A stretch of 55,346 bases of DNA, taken from assembly GCA_021792975.1 (NCBI GenBank), contig JAJYTR010000012.1, positions 1-55,346 of the forward strand, read 5' to 3'. The notes beneath the pieces are model-generated. The model searched no databases. It saw nothing but the letters and a program-made list of their open reading frames with translations, and had not been told where the DNA came from. The position numbers were made by a program, and so were the translations under genes. Of the stretch, positions 26,868-36,368 are shown one piece after another; the first letter of the stretch is position 1, and every line of letters starts with the position of its first letter. The stretch comes from Pseudomonadota bacterium (lineage in GTDB: Bacteria > Pseudomonadota > Gammaproteobacteria > Xanthomonadales > Rhodanobacteraceae).

Positions 26868-27776
26868 TCAGCGCGACCACCATGCGCCCGGATAGTAGAC
26901 GCCCGGTTGCGGCCGCTCGCGCAGCACCTCGTGGCGGAAGCGGAACAGCGCCGCGGGGCGGCCCCGCGGCGGCCGCGCCATCGCGCCGGTGGCCTCGACC
27001 AGACGCGCGTGTTCGATCAGACGGCGGAAGTTCTGCGTGTGCAGGTGCCGTCCGGCCAGGGCTTCGACCACCTGCTGCAGCTGGCTGAGCGTGAACGCCT
27101 CGGGCAGCAGCTCGAACACCAGCGGGCGGTAGCGCAGCTTGCCGCGCAGACGCCCCAGAGCGGTGGCCAGGATGCGGCAGTGATCCTTCGCCATGGCGAG
27201 TCCCGGACCCTCGTCCGCAGCGGCGCCCGCCTCCGCGAGCGCGCCCGCCTCCCAGAGCAGTTCGTAGCGTTCCAGCGTGCGCTCGGTGTCCCAGGGCGCT
27301 CCGCGCAGTCCGAATACCAGATCGGCGCGCTCGCGCCGCTGCACGTCGGCGCCGGCCCAGGCGTGCAGTGCCGGCGCCACCACGGTGTCCAGCAGTGCCG
27401 GCCGCTGCCGCCGCCAGTCCTCCCAGGGCAGGAACGCGTAGATGTCCTGCCAGCGCGCGTGGCCGTCGGGCAGCGGCTGTTCGCGTGCCAACGCCAGGTA
27501 GGCGATGCCCAGCGTGCGGGGTGCGCGGATACCGGCGCGCGGGTCGCGTTCGCGATCGCCGAAGGTATAGAGCTGCTCCACGTAGCCGAGGGCGAAACCG
27601 GTGGCGGCGTGCACGCTCTCGCGCAGGCCGCGTTCCAGCGTGGGATGCGCGCGTGTATCCAGCGGACCGGAAGGCAGGGCCGGCGACAGCGTCCCGGTGG
27701 TGGTCAGCACGCGCGGTACAGCGGCGGTGACCGCCACGACGACCGCCTCCAGATTGACCCGTATCGTATCGGGCAT
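26868..27776 (-). CDS. NrtR-like Nudix-family transcriptional regulator
   Basis: A 302-residue two-domain protein. The N-terminal Nudix domain starts VNLEAVVVAVTAAVPRVL; its Nudix box region reads ERGLRESVHAATGF, with the usual catalytic Glu-Glu pair replaced by Ala-Ala, so hydrolysis is unlikely. The C-terminal winged-helix domain (FTLSQLQQVVEALAGRHL ... NFRRLIEHARLVEATG) is that of NrtR regulators, which use ADP-ribose-type ligands to control NAD metabolism genes. No NAD gene is adjacent, so the regulon is unknown. Confidence 0.75.
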   Translation of the reverse strand: MPDTIRVNLEAVVVAVTAAVPRVLTTTGTLSPALPSGPLDTRAHPTLERGLRESVHAATGFALGYVEQLYTFGDRERDPRAGIRAPRTLGIAYLALAREQPLPDGHARWQDIYAFLPWEDWRRQRPALLDTVVAPALHAWAGADVQRRERADLVFGLRGAPWDTERTLERYELLWEAGALAEAGAAADEGPGLAMAKDHCRILATALGRLRGKLRYRPLVFELLPEAFTLSQLQQVVEALAGRHLHTQNFRRLIEHARLVEATGAMARPPRGRPAALFRFRHEVLRERPQPGVYYPGAWWSR

Positions 27777-27914
27777 GCCCGTGGCTCCCCCGCCGACAGC
27801 CTACGCCAGTCCGCCCGTCGGTGTGAGCGTCCGGTACGGAGGGCTCGGGCATGGGCCATGGACGATGCCGCCGGACCGCCGTTGCCCACCCGCTGTGGGC
27901 GCACTGCCGGCCGG

Positions 27915-29219
27915 TCAGCGCTCGCTTTCGGCGGCGACCTCGCCGTGCAGCGCCTCGCGGTAGATCGACTCGGGCCGGATCGCGCGCGAGACGTGGTAGG
28001 CGGCCAGGCAGGCCAGCATCAGCGCCGGCACCAGCTGGTATTCGAGGGTCATCTCGAACACGATCAGGAAGGACATCAGCGGCGCGTGCGTGGTGGCGGC
28101 CAGGAAGGCGCCCATGCCGATCACGGCGTACACCACCGGCATGGAGCTGCCCGGCCACAGCGCGTGCGCGAAGCTTCCTGCCAGCAGGCCCAGCAGGGCA
28201 CCGACGAAGATCGTGGGCGTGAACACGCCGCCCACCGCACCGGAGCCGGTGGTGGCCGCGGTGGCCAGCACCTTGGCGATCAGCACCATGGCCACCAGCG
28301 CCAGCGGCCACGGCGAATGCAGCACGTCGTTGACCACGCTGTAGCCGTTGCCCCACACCTGCGGAAACACCGCCGAAATCAGCCCCACCACCAGTCCGCC
28401 CAGCGCCAGCCGCAGCGGCAATCCCAGCGGCAGCCCCGCGGCCAGGCGGCGTGCGCCGTCGAGCGTACGCATGAACAGCGGTGCCAGTGCCCCCAGCAGC
28501 GCGCCCTGCAGCAAGAACAGCGGCAACTCCCACAGCGTGGCCACGTGCAGCGGCGGGATGCGGTAAACCGGTTCGTAGCCCAGCACCTGGTGCACGGTGA
28601 CGTTGCTGATTACCGAGGCCACCATCAGCGGACCCAGGCGGCGGATGGCCAGCGTGCCGTAGACGATCTCGGCGATGAAGATCGCTCCGGACAGGGCCGC
28701 GTCGTAGGCAGCCGCGAAGCCGGCGGCGGCGCCGCAGGCCAGCAGCAGGCGCAGGTCGTCGCCGTCGAAACGGCCCAGTTGGCCGATCCACGAGCCGGTG
28801 GCGGCGGCCAGTTGCACCATCGCGCCCTCGCGGCCGATCGAGCCGCCGCTGCCGATGGTGCATAGCGAGGAGGCGCTGCGCAGCAGTGTGCCGCGCACGT
28901 CCTGGCGGCCGTCGCCGACGGCGATGTTCTCCAGGTAGTCCGGCTGCTTGCGGCCGTTGGCGGCGCGCCGTGCCAGCCACAGGAACACGCCGGCGGCAAT
29001 GCCGCCCAGCGCCGGAGTGATGGCGCGGCGCCAGGGCGCCAGTGCCTCGGCGGCGGCGGCCAGACTGCCCGGGTGCCCGGTGGCCAGGTGTTCGGTCAGC
29101 GTCATGCCCTCGTGGAACGCCACCGTGGCCAATGCGCCGACCACGCCGATCAGCGCCGCCCACAGCAGCATCCAGCGGTCGCCGTGGTGGTTGCGGACGG
29201 AGGATGCTGCACGGCTCAT
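27915..29219 (-). CDS. clcA: ClC-type chloride channel/antiporter
   Basis: A 434-residue polytopic membrane protein. The ion-pathway motifs are GSGGSIGREGAMVQ (containing the gating glutamate of GREG), GAVGGVFTPTIFVGALLG, and ATTHAPLMSFLIVFEMT. No cytoplasmic CBS domains follow, as in E. coli ClcA, a Cl-/H+ exchanger used in acid resistance. It starts 19 bp after the ETF-QO stop on the same strand and is probably co-transcribed. Confidence 0.93.
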   Translation of the reverse strand: MSRAASSVRNHHGDRWMLLWAALIGVVGALATVAFHEGMTLTEHLATGHPGSLAAAAEALAPWRRAITPALGGIAAGVFLWLARRAANGRKQPDYLENIAVGDGRQDVRGTLLRSASSLCTIGSGGSIGREGAMVQLAAATGSWIGQLGRFDGDDLRLLLACGAAAGFAAAYDAALSGAIFIAEIVYGTLAIRRLGPLMVASVISNVTVHQVLGYEPVYRIPPLHVATLWELPLFLLQGALLGALAPLFMRTLDGARRLAAGLPLGLPLRLALGGLVVGLISAVFPQVWGNGYSVVNDVLHSPWPLALVAMVLIAKVLATAATTGSGAVGGVFTPTIFVGALLGLLAGSFAHALWPGSSMPVVYAVIGMGAFLAATTHAPLMSFLIVFEMTLEYQLVPALMLACLAAYHVSRAIRPESIYREALHGEVAAESER

Positions 29220-29238
29220 GCGTGGGTGCTGCGCGCGT

Positions 29239-30858
29239 TCAGAGATTCTGGTAGCTGGGGCCGCTGCCGCCCTCGGGCGTCACCCAGTCGATGATCCGGT
29301 AGGGATCCTTGATGTCGCAGGTCTTGCAGTGCACGCAGTTGGCGGCATTGATCTGCAGGCGCCTGCCGGCCGCATCCTCGATCATTTCGTACACGCCGGC
29401 CGGGCAGAACCGCGTGCAGGGATTGGCATATTCGGCCGTGCAGCGGCCGACGCAGATGGAAGTGTCGGCCACGTGCAGATGCACCGGCTGATCCTCGTCG
29501 TGCGCGGTGGCGGCGAAGTACACGCCGGCCAGGCGGTCGCGCGGCGGCAGCGTGCGCTCCACGTAGTCGCGCTGCGGCGACTCGTGCGCGTCCACCCGCT
29601 GCAGTTGCGCGTGGTCGGCGTGGTTGCGCAGCGTCCACGGCGAGTGCCCGCGGGTCAGCGTCTCCCAGCCGGCGTTGGCCAGGCCGGGCAGCAGGCCCTT
29701 GTGGAAGCCGGGGCGGATGTTGCGCACCGCACGCAGCTCGGCAGCCACCGTCGAGGCGCGCAGCCGCGCGTCCCAGCCGCCGCTGCCGAAGCCCGCTTCG
29801 GCCACGTGCTCGGCGGCCAGCATGCCCGAGCGCAGCGCCTGGTGCGTGCCCTTGATCTTGGGCACGTTGATCAGCCCGGCGGCGTCGCCGATCAGCAGCG
29901 CGCCCGGCATCTCCACCCGCGGCAGCGACTGGTAGCCGCCCTCGACCAGCGCGCGCGCGCCGGCGGAGAGGATCTGCCCGCCCGCGAGCAGCGGCTCGAC
30001 CCGCGCGTGATGCTTGAACTGCTGGAACGCCTCCCAGGGCGAGAACAACGGGTCGCGGTAGTCCAGTCCCACCACGAAGCCGATGGCGAGGCGGTCGCCG
30101 TCGAGGTGGTACAGGAAGCTGCCGCCGTAGGTGGCGTGGTCCAGCGGCCAGCCGATGCTGTGGATCACCGTACCCGGCTGCGCGCGGCCGGCAGGCAGCT
30201 GCCAGAGCTCCTTCAGTCCGATGCCGTAGGTCTGCGCATCGACGCCGCGGTCCAGACCATAGCGCGCGATCAGTTGCTTGCTGAGGTGTCCGCGACAGCC
30301 CTCGCCCAGTACGGTCAGCGGTGCGCGGATGTCGATGCCCTGCGTGTAGCCCGGCTTGTGGCTGCCGTTGCGTGCGACACCCATGTCGCCGATGCGCACG
30401 CCGGCGACCGCGCCGGCGTCGTCGAACAGGGGTTCGGCGGCGGCGAAGCCGGGGTAGATCTCCACGCCCAGCGCTTCGGCCTGCGGCGCCAGCCACGCGC
30501 ACAGCGCTCCCAGGCTGACGATGAAATTGCCGTGGTTGCGCATCTGCGGCGCCGCCGGCAGCGTCCACGCCTTGCGCGGGCCGCGCAGCCACCACAGCGC
30601 ATCGTGCCGCACCGGCACGCACACCGGCGGCGGGGCGTCGCGCCAACCGGGCAGCAGGTCATCGAGCGGCCCGGGCTCGATCACCGCACCGGAGAGGATC
30701 TGCGCGCCCACCGCCGCAGCCTTCTCGATCACGCACACACGCGTCTCCGGCTTGAGCTGTTTGATGCGGATGGCGAAGGCCAGCCCGGCCGGACCGGCGC
30801 CGACGGTCACCACGTCGTACTCCATCACCTCGCGTTCGCCCATCGCCGCGGCCGTCAT
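29239..30858 (-). CDS. Electron-transfer flavoprotein:ubiquinone oxidoreductase
   Basis: A 539-residue inner-membrane-associated enzyme carrying electrons from ETF to ubiquinone, as in fatty acid and amino acid oxidation. The FAD-binding motif VVTVGAGPAGLAFAIRI is at the N-terminus; VIEPGPLDDLLPGW, MGVARNGSHKPGY and GEGCRGHLSKQLIARYGL are ETF-QO signatures. The C-terminal 4Fe-4S module contains TRFCPAGVYEM and NCVHCKTCDIKDP. Start at MTAAAMGEREVMEYD. Upstream divergent neighbour is the amidase. Confidence 0.95.
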   Translation of the reverse strand: MTAAAMGEREVMEYDVVTVGAGPAGLAFAIRIKQLKPETRVCVIEKAAAVGAQILSGAVIEPGPLDDLLPGWRDAPPPVCVPVRHDALWWLRGPRKAWTLPAAPQMRNHGNFIVSLGALCAWLAPQAEALGVEIYPGFAAAEPLFDDAGAVAGVRIGDMGVARNGSHKPGYTQGIDIRAPLTVLGEGCRGHLSKQLIARYGLDRGVDAQTYGIGLKELWQLPAGRAQPGTVIHSIGWPLDHATYGGSFLYHLDGDRLAIGFVVGLDYRDPLFSPWEAFQQFKHHARVEPLLAGGQILSAGARALVEGGYQSLPRVEMPGALLIGDAAGLINVPKIKGTHQALRSGMLAAEHVAEAGFGSGGWDARLRASTVAAELRAVRNIRPGFHKGLLPGLANAGWETLTRGHSPWTLRNHADHAQLQRVDAHESPQRDYVERTLPPRDRLAGVYFAATAHDEDQPVHLHVADTSICVGRCTAEYANPCTRFCPAGVYEMIEDAAGRRLQINAANCVHCKTCDIKDPYRIIDWVTPEGGSGPSYQNL

Positions 30859-30983
30859 TGAAACGTTCGTTTGATTGTCGCGGTTTGCGGCGGCGGCGGC
30901 AATGCGCGCGCCATGCTGCACCCGCGCTTTGCCGGCGGACAGGGCTGCCCGCACAATCGGGCCTCTCCGATGGGAGTCGCGGA

Positions 30984-32378
30984 ATGGGTCCGGCAGTCGA
31001 GCAGGGCACGGGTTACGGCGTCTGCCAGGCGCTGGCGGCGTTGGCCGCCGGCACGCTGGGGGCGGTCGATCTGGCCGATGCCTGCCTGGCGCGTGCACAC
31101 CGGCTCAATCCGGTACTGGGCGCTTTCGTGGACCTGCGCCCCGCGCTGGTGCGCGAGCAGGCGCAGGCCAGCGCGCATCGGCGCCGCGAGCGCATCCTGG
31201 GCCGCCTCGACGGCATTCCCATCGCATTGAAGGACAGTTTCGATATCGCCGGCTGGCCGACGCGCGTAGGCCTGCCGCGCGCTCACGCCACGCCTGCCGT
31301 ACGCGATGCCGCCGCGGTTGCGCGGCTGCGTGCGGCCGGTGCCGTGCTGATGGGCAAGACCACGCTGGACGAGGGGCAGCTCGGTGCACACGGACAGAGC
31401 CCGCATTACCCGCCGCTGCGCCATCCGCTGCGCCCGGCGTACACGCCCGGCGGTTCCTCCGGCGGCGCCGCGGTGGCGGTGGCCAGCGGCATGGCGCTGG
31501 CGGCGCTGGGTGCCGATGGGCTGGGCTCGGTGCGCATCCCGGCCAGCTATTGCGGCCTGGTCGGACTGAAGCCGACCCATGGCGAGATCTCCTGCGTCGG
31601 GTTGACGCCCGCCGCACGCCGGCTGGACTGCGTGGGCATCCTGGCGCGCGAGGTGCGCGATGCGGTGGTGCTGCTGCAGGTGCTGGCCGGGTACGACGCC
31701 GAGGATGCCTTCTCGCGCAAGCGCCGTGTGGCGTTGGCGCTGCCGGATCTGGAACCGGGTCGGCTGCGCGTGGGCCTGCTGCCCGATCTCGCCGCCCTGG
31801 GCGTATCCGCACCGATGCAGGCGCTGTTCGCGCGCGCGCTGGCGACATTGGACGGGACACTGGGCCAGCCGCGCGCGGTGGATTTCGCCGACTGGGATTT
31901 CGCGCGCGCGCGCCGCGCCGGCCTGCTGCTGATGGAGGCCGAGATGCTGCACACCTTCGCGGGCGATCTGCTGGATACCGCGCACCCGGTCTCGCCGCGC
32001 TTTCGCGCCATGCTCGAGTACGCGCGCGGCAAGAGCGCCGCCGACTACGTGGCCGCCGACCGCATGCTCGATGCCGCGCGGCTGAAGTCGCGGCGGCTGT
32101 TCGCGCAGGTCGACGTGCTGCTGCTGCCCACGACCCCCGGCGGCGCCTATCCGCTGGATGCGCCGGAGCCGGCCAACGCCGCCGACCTGACCAGCTTCGC
32201 CAGCCTGGCCGGCTGTCCGGCGGTGAGCATCCCGATGGGCACGCTGCCGGACGGCCTGCCGGGCGGCCTGCAACTGGTCGGCCCCACCGGTTCCGACCTG
32301 CGCCTGCTGGAGCTGGCCGAAGTGTTCGCCGCGGCGCTGGACGCCACGCCGGCGTTCCCGCTGGGCGATGCCGGCTGA
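30984..32378 (+). CDS. Amidase signature-family enzyme
   Basis: A 464-residue amidase with the Ser-cisSer-Lys triad: IALKDSFDIAG (catalytic Lys), TPGGSSGGAAVAVASGMAL (cis-Ser) and GSVRIPASYCGLVGLKPTHG (nucleophile Ser). The family covers GatA, nitrile-derived amide and urea-amide hydrolases; absence of gatB/gatC neighbours and the shortened C-terminus argue against GatA. Substrate unknown. The stop overlaps the AlkB gene by 11 bp. Confidence 0.88.
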   Translation: MGPAVEQGTGYGVCQALAALAAGTLGAVDLADACLARAHRLNPVLGAFVDLRPALVREQAQASAHRRRERILGRLDGIPIALKDSFDIAGWPTRVGLPRAHATPAVRDAAAVARLRAAGAVLMGKTTLDEGQLGAHGQSPHYPPLRHPLRPAYTPGGSSGGAAVAVASGMALAALGADGLGSVRIPASYCGLVGLKPTHGEISCVGLTPAARRLDCVGILAREVRDAVVLLQVLAGYDAEDAFSRKRRVALALPDLEPGRLRVGLLPDLAALGVSAPMQALFARALATLDGTLGQPRAVDFADWDFARARRAGLLLMEAEMLHTFAGDLLDTAHPVSPRFRAMLEYARGKSAADYVAADRMLDAARLKSRRLFAQVDVLLLPTTPGGAYPLDAPEPANAADLTSFASLAGCPAVSIPMGTLPDGLPGGLQLVGPTGSDLRLLELAEVFAAALDATPAFPLGDAG

Positions 32379-32979
32379 GTTCGCGGAACTGCCGGGCGCG
32401 GCGCTGCATCTGCCCGGCGCGCTGCTGCGCTATGCGCCGGCGTTTCTCGCCGCCGCCGAGGCCGACACGCTGTTTGCCGCGCTGCGCGCGGAGATCGCCT
32501 GGGAACGGCACCACGTGCGGCTGTTCGGGCGCACGCTGCCGGCGCCGCGGCTGTCGTGCTGGATCGGCGATGCCGGCGCCGTCTATGCCTACTCGGGCAT
32601 GCGCTTCGAACCGCAGCCGTGGCCGCCTGCGCTGACCGCGCTGCGCGCGCATCTGCAGCGCGCCTGCGTGGTGCGCTTCAACAGCGTGCTGGCCAACCTC
32701 TACCGCGACGGCCGCGACGCCATGGGCTGGCACAGCGACGACGAGCCCGAACTGGGCGATGCGCCGCTGATCGCCAGCCTCAGCCTCGGCTCGCCGCGAC
32801 GCTTCCTGCTGCGCGCGCGCGAGGGCGATCGCGGGCTCGCGCTGACGCTGGCGCACGGCAGCCTGCTGCTGATGGGCGGCGGCTGCCAGCGTCTTTACCG
32901 CCACGCGCTGCCGCGCACGCGCGCCGCGGTGGGGCCGCGCATCAACCTCACTTTCCGCCGGGTGCATCCACGGCGGTGA
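32368..32979 (+). CDS. alkB: AlkB-like 2-oxoglutarate/Fe(II) dioxygenase
   Basis: A 203-residue dioxygenase of the AlkB family, which removes alkyl groups from DNA bases. Fe(II) ligands are in MGWHSDDEPELG (HxD) and YRHALPR (His), and the 2-oxoglutarate-binding arginine is in INLTFR. The NSVLANLYRDGRDAMGWHSD block is typical of the AlkB/ALKBH2-3 branch. It overlaps the amidase stop and is probably co-transcribed; no ada or other alkylation-repair gene adjoins. Confidence 0.92.
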   Translation: MPAEFAELPGAALHLPGALLRYAPAFLAAAEADTLFAALRAEIAWERHHVRLFGRTLPAPRLSCWIGDAGAVYAYSGMRFEPQPWPPALTALRAHLQRACVVRFNSVLANLYRDGRDAMGWHSDDEPELGDAPLIASLSLGSPRRFLLRAREGDRGLALTLAHGSLLLMGGGCQRLYRHALPRTRAAVGPRINLTFRRVHPRR

Positions 32980-33003
32980 ACCGCCGCGCCGTGCGGCGGT
33001 TTG
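32979..33003 (+). terminator. Terminator after the AlkB gene
   Basis: AACCGCCGC / GCGGCGGTT stem, 5-nt loop, short T run. It touches the -35 of the gcvT promoter. Confidence 0.65.
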
Positions 33004-33030
33004 TCGGATGCGCGGCGCAGCGCCGATAAT
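33001..33030 (+). promoter_or_regulatory. Promoter of gcvT
   Basis: TTGTCG, 18-bp spacer, GATAAT, followed by CGCG; predicted leader of about 20 nt. There is no room for a glycine riboswitch between this site and the ATG. Confidence 0.5.
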
Positions 33031-33057
33031 CGCGTTTTCCCCCCAGGCGACCCGCCC

Positions 33058-34143
33058 ATGACCCGGACCACCGTGCTCAACCCCGTCCACCGCGCGCTGG
33101 GCGCGCGCATGGTGGACTTCGGCGGCTGGGACATGCCGATCAGCTACGGTTCGCAGATCGAGGAACACCACGCGGTACGGCAAGACGCGGGCATGTTCGA
33201 CGTCTCGCACATGACCGTGGTGGACCTGCACGGTGCGCAGGTGCGCGCCTTTCTGCGCCACCTGCTGGCCAACAGCGTGGACAAGCTCAAGGTATCCGGC
33301 AAGGCGCTCTACACCTGCATGCTCAACGCGCAGGGCGGGGTGATCGACGACCTGATCGTGTACTTCCTCGCCGAAGACCGGTTCCGTCTGGTGGTCAACG
33401 CCGCCACGCGCGACAAGGACCTGGAATGGATTCGCCGGCAGGCGCAGGCATTCGCGGTCCGTGTCGAGTACCACCCCGAGCTGGCCATGATCGCGGTGCA
33501 GGGGCCGAACGCCCGCGCCAGGACGGCGGGCCTGTGGCCACACGTGCTGGCCGAACGTGCGCTGACGCTGAAGCCTTTCAGCGCCTTGCGCGAGGGCGCC
33601 CTGTTCGTCGCGCGCACCGGCTATACCGGCGAGGACGGCTTCGAGATCACGCTGCCCGGCAGCGAGGCCGCCGCGTTGTGGCAGCGTCTGCTGGACGCCG
33701 GCGTGCGTCCGTGCGGGCTGGGCGCGCGCGACACCCTGCGCCTGGAAGCCGGCATGAACCTGTACGGCCAGGACATGGACGAGACCACCACGCCCTACGA
33801 GGCGGGGCTGGCCTGGACCGTCAGCCTCGACGGAGACCGTGACTTCATCGGCCGTGCCGCGCTGGAAGCGCAGCAGCGCGCGGGCGTGCCGCGGCAGATG
33901 ATCGGCCTGGTGCTGGACGACAAGGGCGTGCTGCGCCACGGGCAGAAGGTGTCCACCGCGCGGGGCGAGGGCGAAATCCTTTCCGGCACCTTCGCGCCCA
34001 CGCTGGGCAAAGGCATAGCATTCGCGCGCGTGCCGGCCGGCGACCCCGGCGCGGTCGGCGTCGAAATCCGCGGCAGGCCGGTGCCGGTGCGCGTGGTCAG
34101 GCCGCCATTCGTGCGCAGCGGCCGGCCCTGCGCGGGCATCTGA
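33058..34143 (+). CDS. gcvT: Glycine cleavage system T protein (aminomethyltransferase)
   Basis: A 361-residue folate-binding protein that moves the aminomethyl carbon from lipoyl-GcvH to tetrahydrofolate. Family blocks: [67 protein letters not shown]. The ATG at 33058 is preferred to an in-frame upstream codon. The final residues [11 protein letters not shown] correspond to the C-terminal domain end. Followed by gcvH with its own promoter candidate. Confidence 0.96.
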   Translation: MTRTTVLNPVHRALGARMVDFGGWDMPISYGSQIEEHHAVRQDAGMFDVSHMTVVDLHGAQVRAFLRHLLANSVDKLKVSGKALYTCMLNAQGGVIDDLIVYFLAEDRFRLVVNAATRDKDLEWIRRQAQAFAVRVEYHPELAMIAVQGPNARARTAGLWPHVLAERALTLKPFSALREGALFVARTGYTGEDGFEITLPGSEAAALWQRLLDAGVRPCGLGARDTLRLEAGMNLYGQDMDETTTPYEAGLAWTVSLDGDRDFIGRAALEAQQRAGVPRQMIGLVLDDKGVLRHGQKVSTARGEGEILSGTFAPTLGKGIAFARVPAGDPGAVGVEIRGRPVPVRVVRPPFVRSGRPCAGI

Positions 34144-34152
34144 GCGCGGCGT

Positions 34153-34185
34153 TTGACACGCCGCGCGGCGGACGCTTGCTAGAAT
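34153..34185 (+). promoter_or_regulatory. Possible promoter of gcvH
   Basis: TAGAAT (34180-34185) is a good -10, 44 nt before the ATG. TTGACA at 34153 is perfect but 21 bp away, longer than optimal. A 7-bp inverted repeat (GCGGCGT / ACGCCGC, 34146-34164) overlaps the -35. Confidence 0.4.
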
Positions 34186-34229
34186 CACGTCCCGCGCAGT
34201 CCACCTCCGACCACCACCGGACCCATCCC

Positions 34230-34628
34230 ATGAGCGAGATCCCCGGCGACCTCAAGTTCCTCAAGTCCCACGAGTGGGCGCGGCTGGAAGACGGCGGCGT
34301 GGTGCGCGTGGGAATCTCCGACCACGCGCAGGGCCAGCTGGGCGATCTGGTCTACGTCGAGCTGCCGGCCGTCGGCGATGCCGTGCAGGCAGGCAACGCC
34401 TGTGCCGTGGTCGAATCGGTCAAAGCCGCCTCGGACATCTATGCGCCGGTCTCCGGCACGGTGGTCGAGGTCAACGAGGTATTGGGCGACAAGCCCGAGA
34501 CCATCAACGAGGACGCCTACGGCGAGGGCTGGATCCTGGCGATCAGGCCCAGCAGCCCCGACGAGCTGGACAGCCTGCTCGACCCCGACGCCTACGCCGA
34601 GCTGCTCGAGGAAGAAGACGCGCACTGA
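34230..34628 (+). CDS. gcvH: Glycine cleavage system H protein
   Basis: A 132-residue lipoyl carrier of the glycine cleavage system. The lipoylated lysine is in [38 protein letters not shown] and [13 protein letters not shown] are family signatures. Normal length. It shuttles the aminomethyl group between the P and T proteins. Confidence 0.98.
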   Translation: MSEIPGDLKFLKSHEWARLEDGGVVRVGISDHAQGQLGDLVYVELPAVGDAVQAGNACAVVESVKAASDIYAPVSGTVVEVNEVLGDKPETINEDAYGEGWILAIRPSSPDELDSLLDPDAYAELLEEEDAH

Positions 34629-34646
34629 GCGCGTCCGACCCGACCG

Positions 34647-34669
34647 CGCCCGGCTTCGGCCGGGCGTTT
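34647..34669 (+). terminator. UUCG hairpin between gcvH and gcvPA
   Basis: A perfect 8-bp stem (CGCCCGGC / GCCGGGCG) closed by a TTCG tetraloop and followed by TTT. It may attenuate transcription into gcvPA, protect the gcvTH 3' end, or terminate in part. Confidence 0.6.
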
Positions 34670-34688
34670 CGCATTTCCGGAAACCGCC

Positions 34689-36053
34689 ATGCCGTTCATC
34701 CCGCACTCCGAGGCCGACGTCCGCGCCATGCTGGCCGCGATCGGCGTGGACCGGATCGAGGATCTGTTCGACGAGATCCCGCCGGAATTGAAAGCCCGCA
34801 TGCTGGAACGGGTGCCCGAGGGGATGCCGGAGATGCACGTGGCACGGCTGCTGCACCAGCGCGCCGCGCTGGATGCCGGCGTGCTGAACTTCGCCGGCGC
34901 CGGCGCCTACGAGCACCACATTCCGGCAGCGGTATGGCAGATCGTTACGCGCGGGGAGTTCTACTCGGCGTACACGCCCTACCAGGCCGAGGCCAGCCAG
35001 GGCACGCTGCAACTGATCTACGAATACCAGACCATGATGACGCGGCTGACCGGCATGGACGTCAGCAATGCGTCGCTCTATGACGGCGCCACCGCGCTGG
35101 CCGAGGCAGTGCTGATGGCCGAGCGCAGCGCGCGCAAGGGCAGTGGCCGCGTGTTGGTGCCGCGCAGCGTGCACCCGGCCTACCGCAAGACCCTGCGCAC
35201 CATCGTGGCGCAGCAGGGCATCGAGGTGGTCGAGGTGGACTTCGCGCACGCGGGCGCGGACGCCGGTGCCATGCAGACGCAGTCTCTGGCGGCACAGGCA
35301 CAGGGCGGCTTCACGGCGCTGGTGCTGCCGCAGGTCAACTACTTCGGCGTGCTGGAGGACGTGGATGCGCTGGCCGACTGGGCGCACGCGCAGGGAGGGC
35401 TGGTCATCGGCGTGGTCAATCCGCTGGCGCTGGCGGTGCTGAAGGCGCCGGGGCGGTGGGGTGCACAAGGCGCCGATATCGTCTGCGGCGAAGGCCAGCC
35501 GCTGGGTGTGCCGCTGAGCTCGGGGGGACCGTATTTCGGCATTCTCTGCTGCAAGCAGGCCTGCGTACGGCAGATGCCCGGACGCATCGTCGGCCGCACC
35601 ACCGACATCGATGGCCGCGACGGCTACACCCTGACCCTGCAGGCGCGCGAGCAGCATATCCGCCGCGCCAAGGCCACCTCCAACATCTGCACCAACCAGG
35701 GCCTGCTGGTCACCGCGGCCACCATCCACATGGCGTTACTGGGTCCCGAGGGGCTGCGCCGCGTCGCCGCACACTGCATGCGCAATGCGCGCGCGCTGCG
35801 CGCACTGCTGGCGGATGTGGCCGGCGTGCGGGAGCCGTTCGCACGGCCGATGTTCCACGAGTTCGCGCTGACGCTGCCCCGCCCGGCCTCGACGCTGATC
35901 GAGCAGTTGGCTGGCGAGCGCATCCTCGCCGGCGTGGCGCTGGGCGAGGACTATCCCGAACTGGGCGACGCGCTGCTGGTCTGCGCCACCGAGACCAAGA
36001 CCGCGGACGATCTCTCGCGCTACGCCAGGGCCTTGAAGAGCGTCCTGGGCTGA
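34689..36053 (+). CDS. gcvPA: Glycine dehydrogenase (decarboxylating) subunit 1
   Basis: A 454-residue alpha subunit of the split P protein. Conserved features: [12 protein letters not shown]-type segment ([18 protein letters not shown]), [55 protein letters not shown] and [13 protein letters not shown]. This half lacks the PLP lysine, which resides in GcvPB; no gcvPB gene follows in the window. The T-H-PA order is the usual one for split-P operons, so gcvPB should normally be next. Confidence 0.96.
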   Translation: MPFIPHSEADVRAMLAAIGVDRIEDLFDEIPPELKARMLERVPEGMPEMHVARLLHQRAALDAGVLNFAGAGAYEHHIPAAVWQIVTRGEFYSAYTPYQAEASQGTLQLIYEYQTMMTRLTGMDVSNASLYDGATALAEAVLMAERSARKGSGRVLVPRSVHPAYRKTLRTIVAQQGIEVVEVDFAHAGADAGAMQTQSLAAQAQGGFTALVLPQVNYFGVLEDVDALADWAHAQGGLVIGVVNPLALAVLKAPGRWGAQGADIVCGEGQPLGVPLSSGGPYFGILCCKQACVRQMPGRIVGRTTDIDGRDGYTLTLQAREQHIRRAKATSNICTNQGLLVTAATIHMALLGPEGLRRVAAHCMRNARALRALLADVAGVREPFARPMFHEFALTLPRPASTLIEQLAGERILAGVALGEDYPELGDALLVCATETKTADDLSRYARALKSVLG

Positions 36054-36219
36054 ACCCGGGTGGCGCGGACGTCGCGCGCCGACGGCACGTTGGCACCCGT
36101 TCATCCGCCGATCCGCTGACGTCGCGCTGCCGCTGCGTCCGCGCCGGCATGTTCCGGTGCGCTGTGTGAGCCGCATGCGCAGGCGAGAGTACACGCGCCT
36201 CGCAGCGCGTGCGTGATGC

Positions 36220-36243
36220 GGGCGTCTGGACGTATGGACGTCC
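36220..36243. promoter_or_regulatory. Three tandem met-box-like MetJ operator sites
   Basis: Three contiguous 8-mers in exact register: GGGCGTCT, GGACGTAT, GGACGTCC. Against the established MetJ consensus AGACGTCT each matches 6 of 8, including the central CGT in all. MetJ binds two or more adjacent 8-bp boxes cooperatively, so the exact 8-bp spacing is the important feature. The next 8-mer on either side does not match. The site is about 120 bp upstream of the best promoter of the MetJ-like gene, farther than classical met operators. Confidence 0.6.
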
Positions 36244-36339
36244 AAACAAGACGATTTTTCTCCCGTTTTCCGATCACGGTCCGGGTGCCGCGGGAGGCGC
36301 GCGATCTTCCGGCGCGTATCTGCGCGCACGCAAAATCCA

Positions 36340-36368
36340 TTGACACTGGAAAAATGACGCAATAGTTT
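36340..36368 (+). promoter_or_regulatory. Sigma-70 promoter of the MetJ/H1-like gene
   Basis: Perfect TTGACA, 17-bp spacer, TAGTTT. Predicted start of transcription is about 20 nt before the ATG at 36396. It is one of the few sites in the window with both hexamers at optimal spacing. Confidence 0.7.

Noticed and set aside
26143-29163. Minus-strand open frame of about 1000 codons spanning the hemolysin III, NrtR-like and ClcA genes
   Set aside because: It overlaps three well-supported genes in other frames or strands and its translation is Arg/Ala/Gly noise.
33001-33058. Glycine riboswitch upstream of gcvT
   Set aside because: The space between the AlkB terminator and the gcvT ATG is below 80 bp and lacks the tandem aptamer structure.
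31105-34188. Minus-strand open frame of about 1000 codons opposite amidase, alkB and gcvT
   Set aside because: Shadow of three recognised plus-strand genes; no motif.
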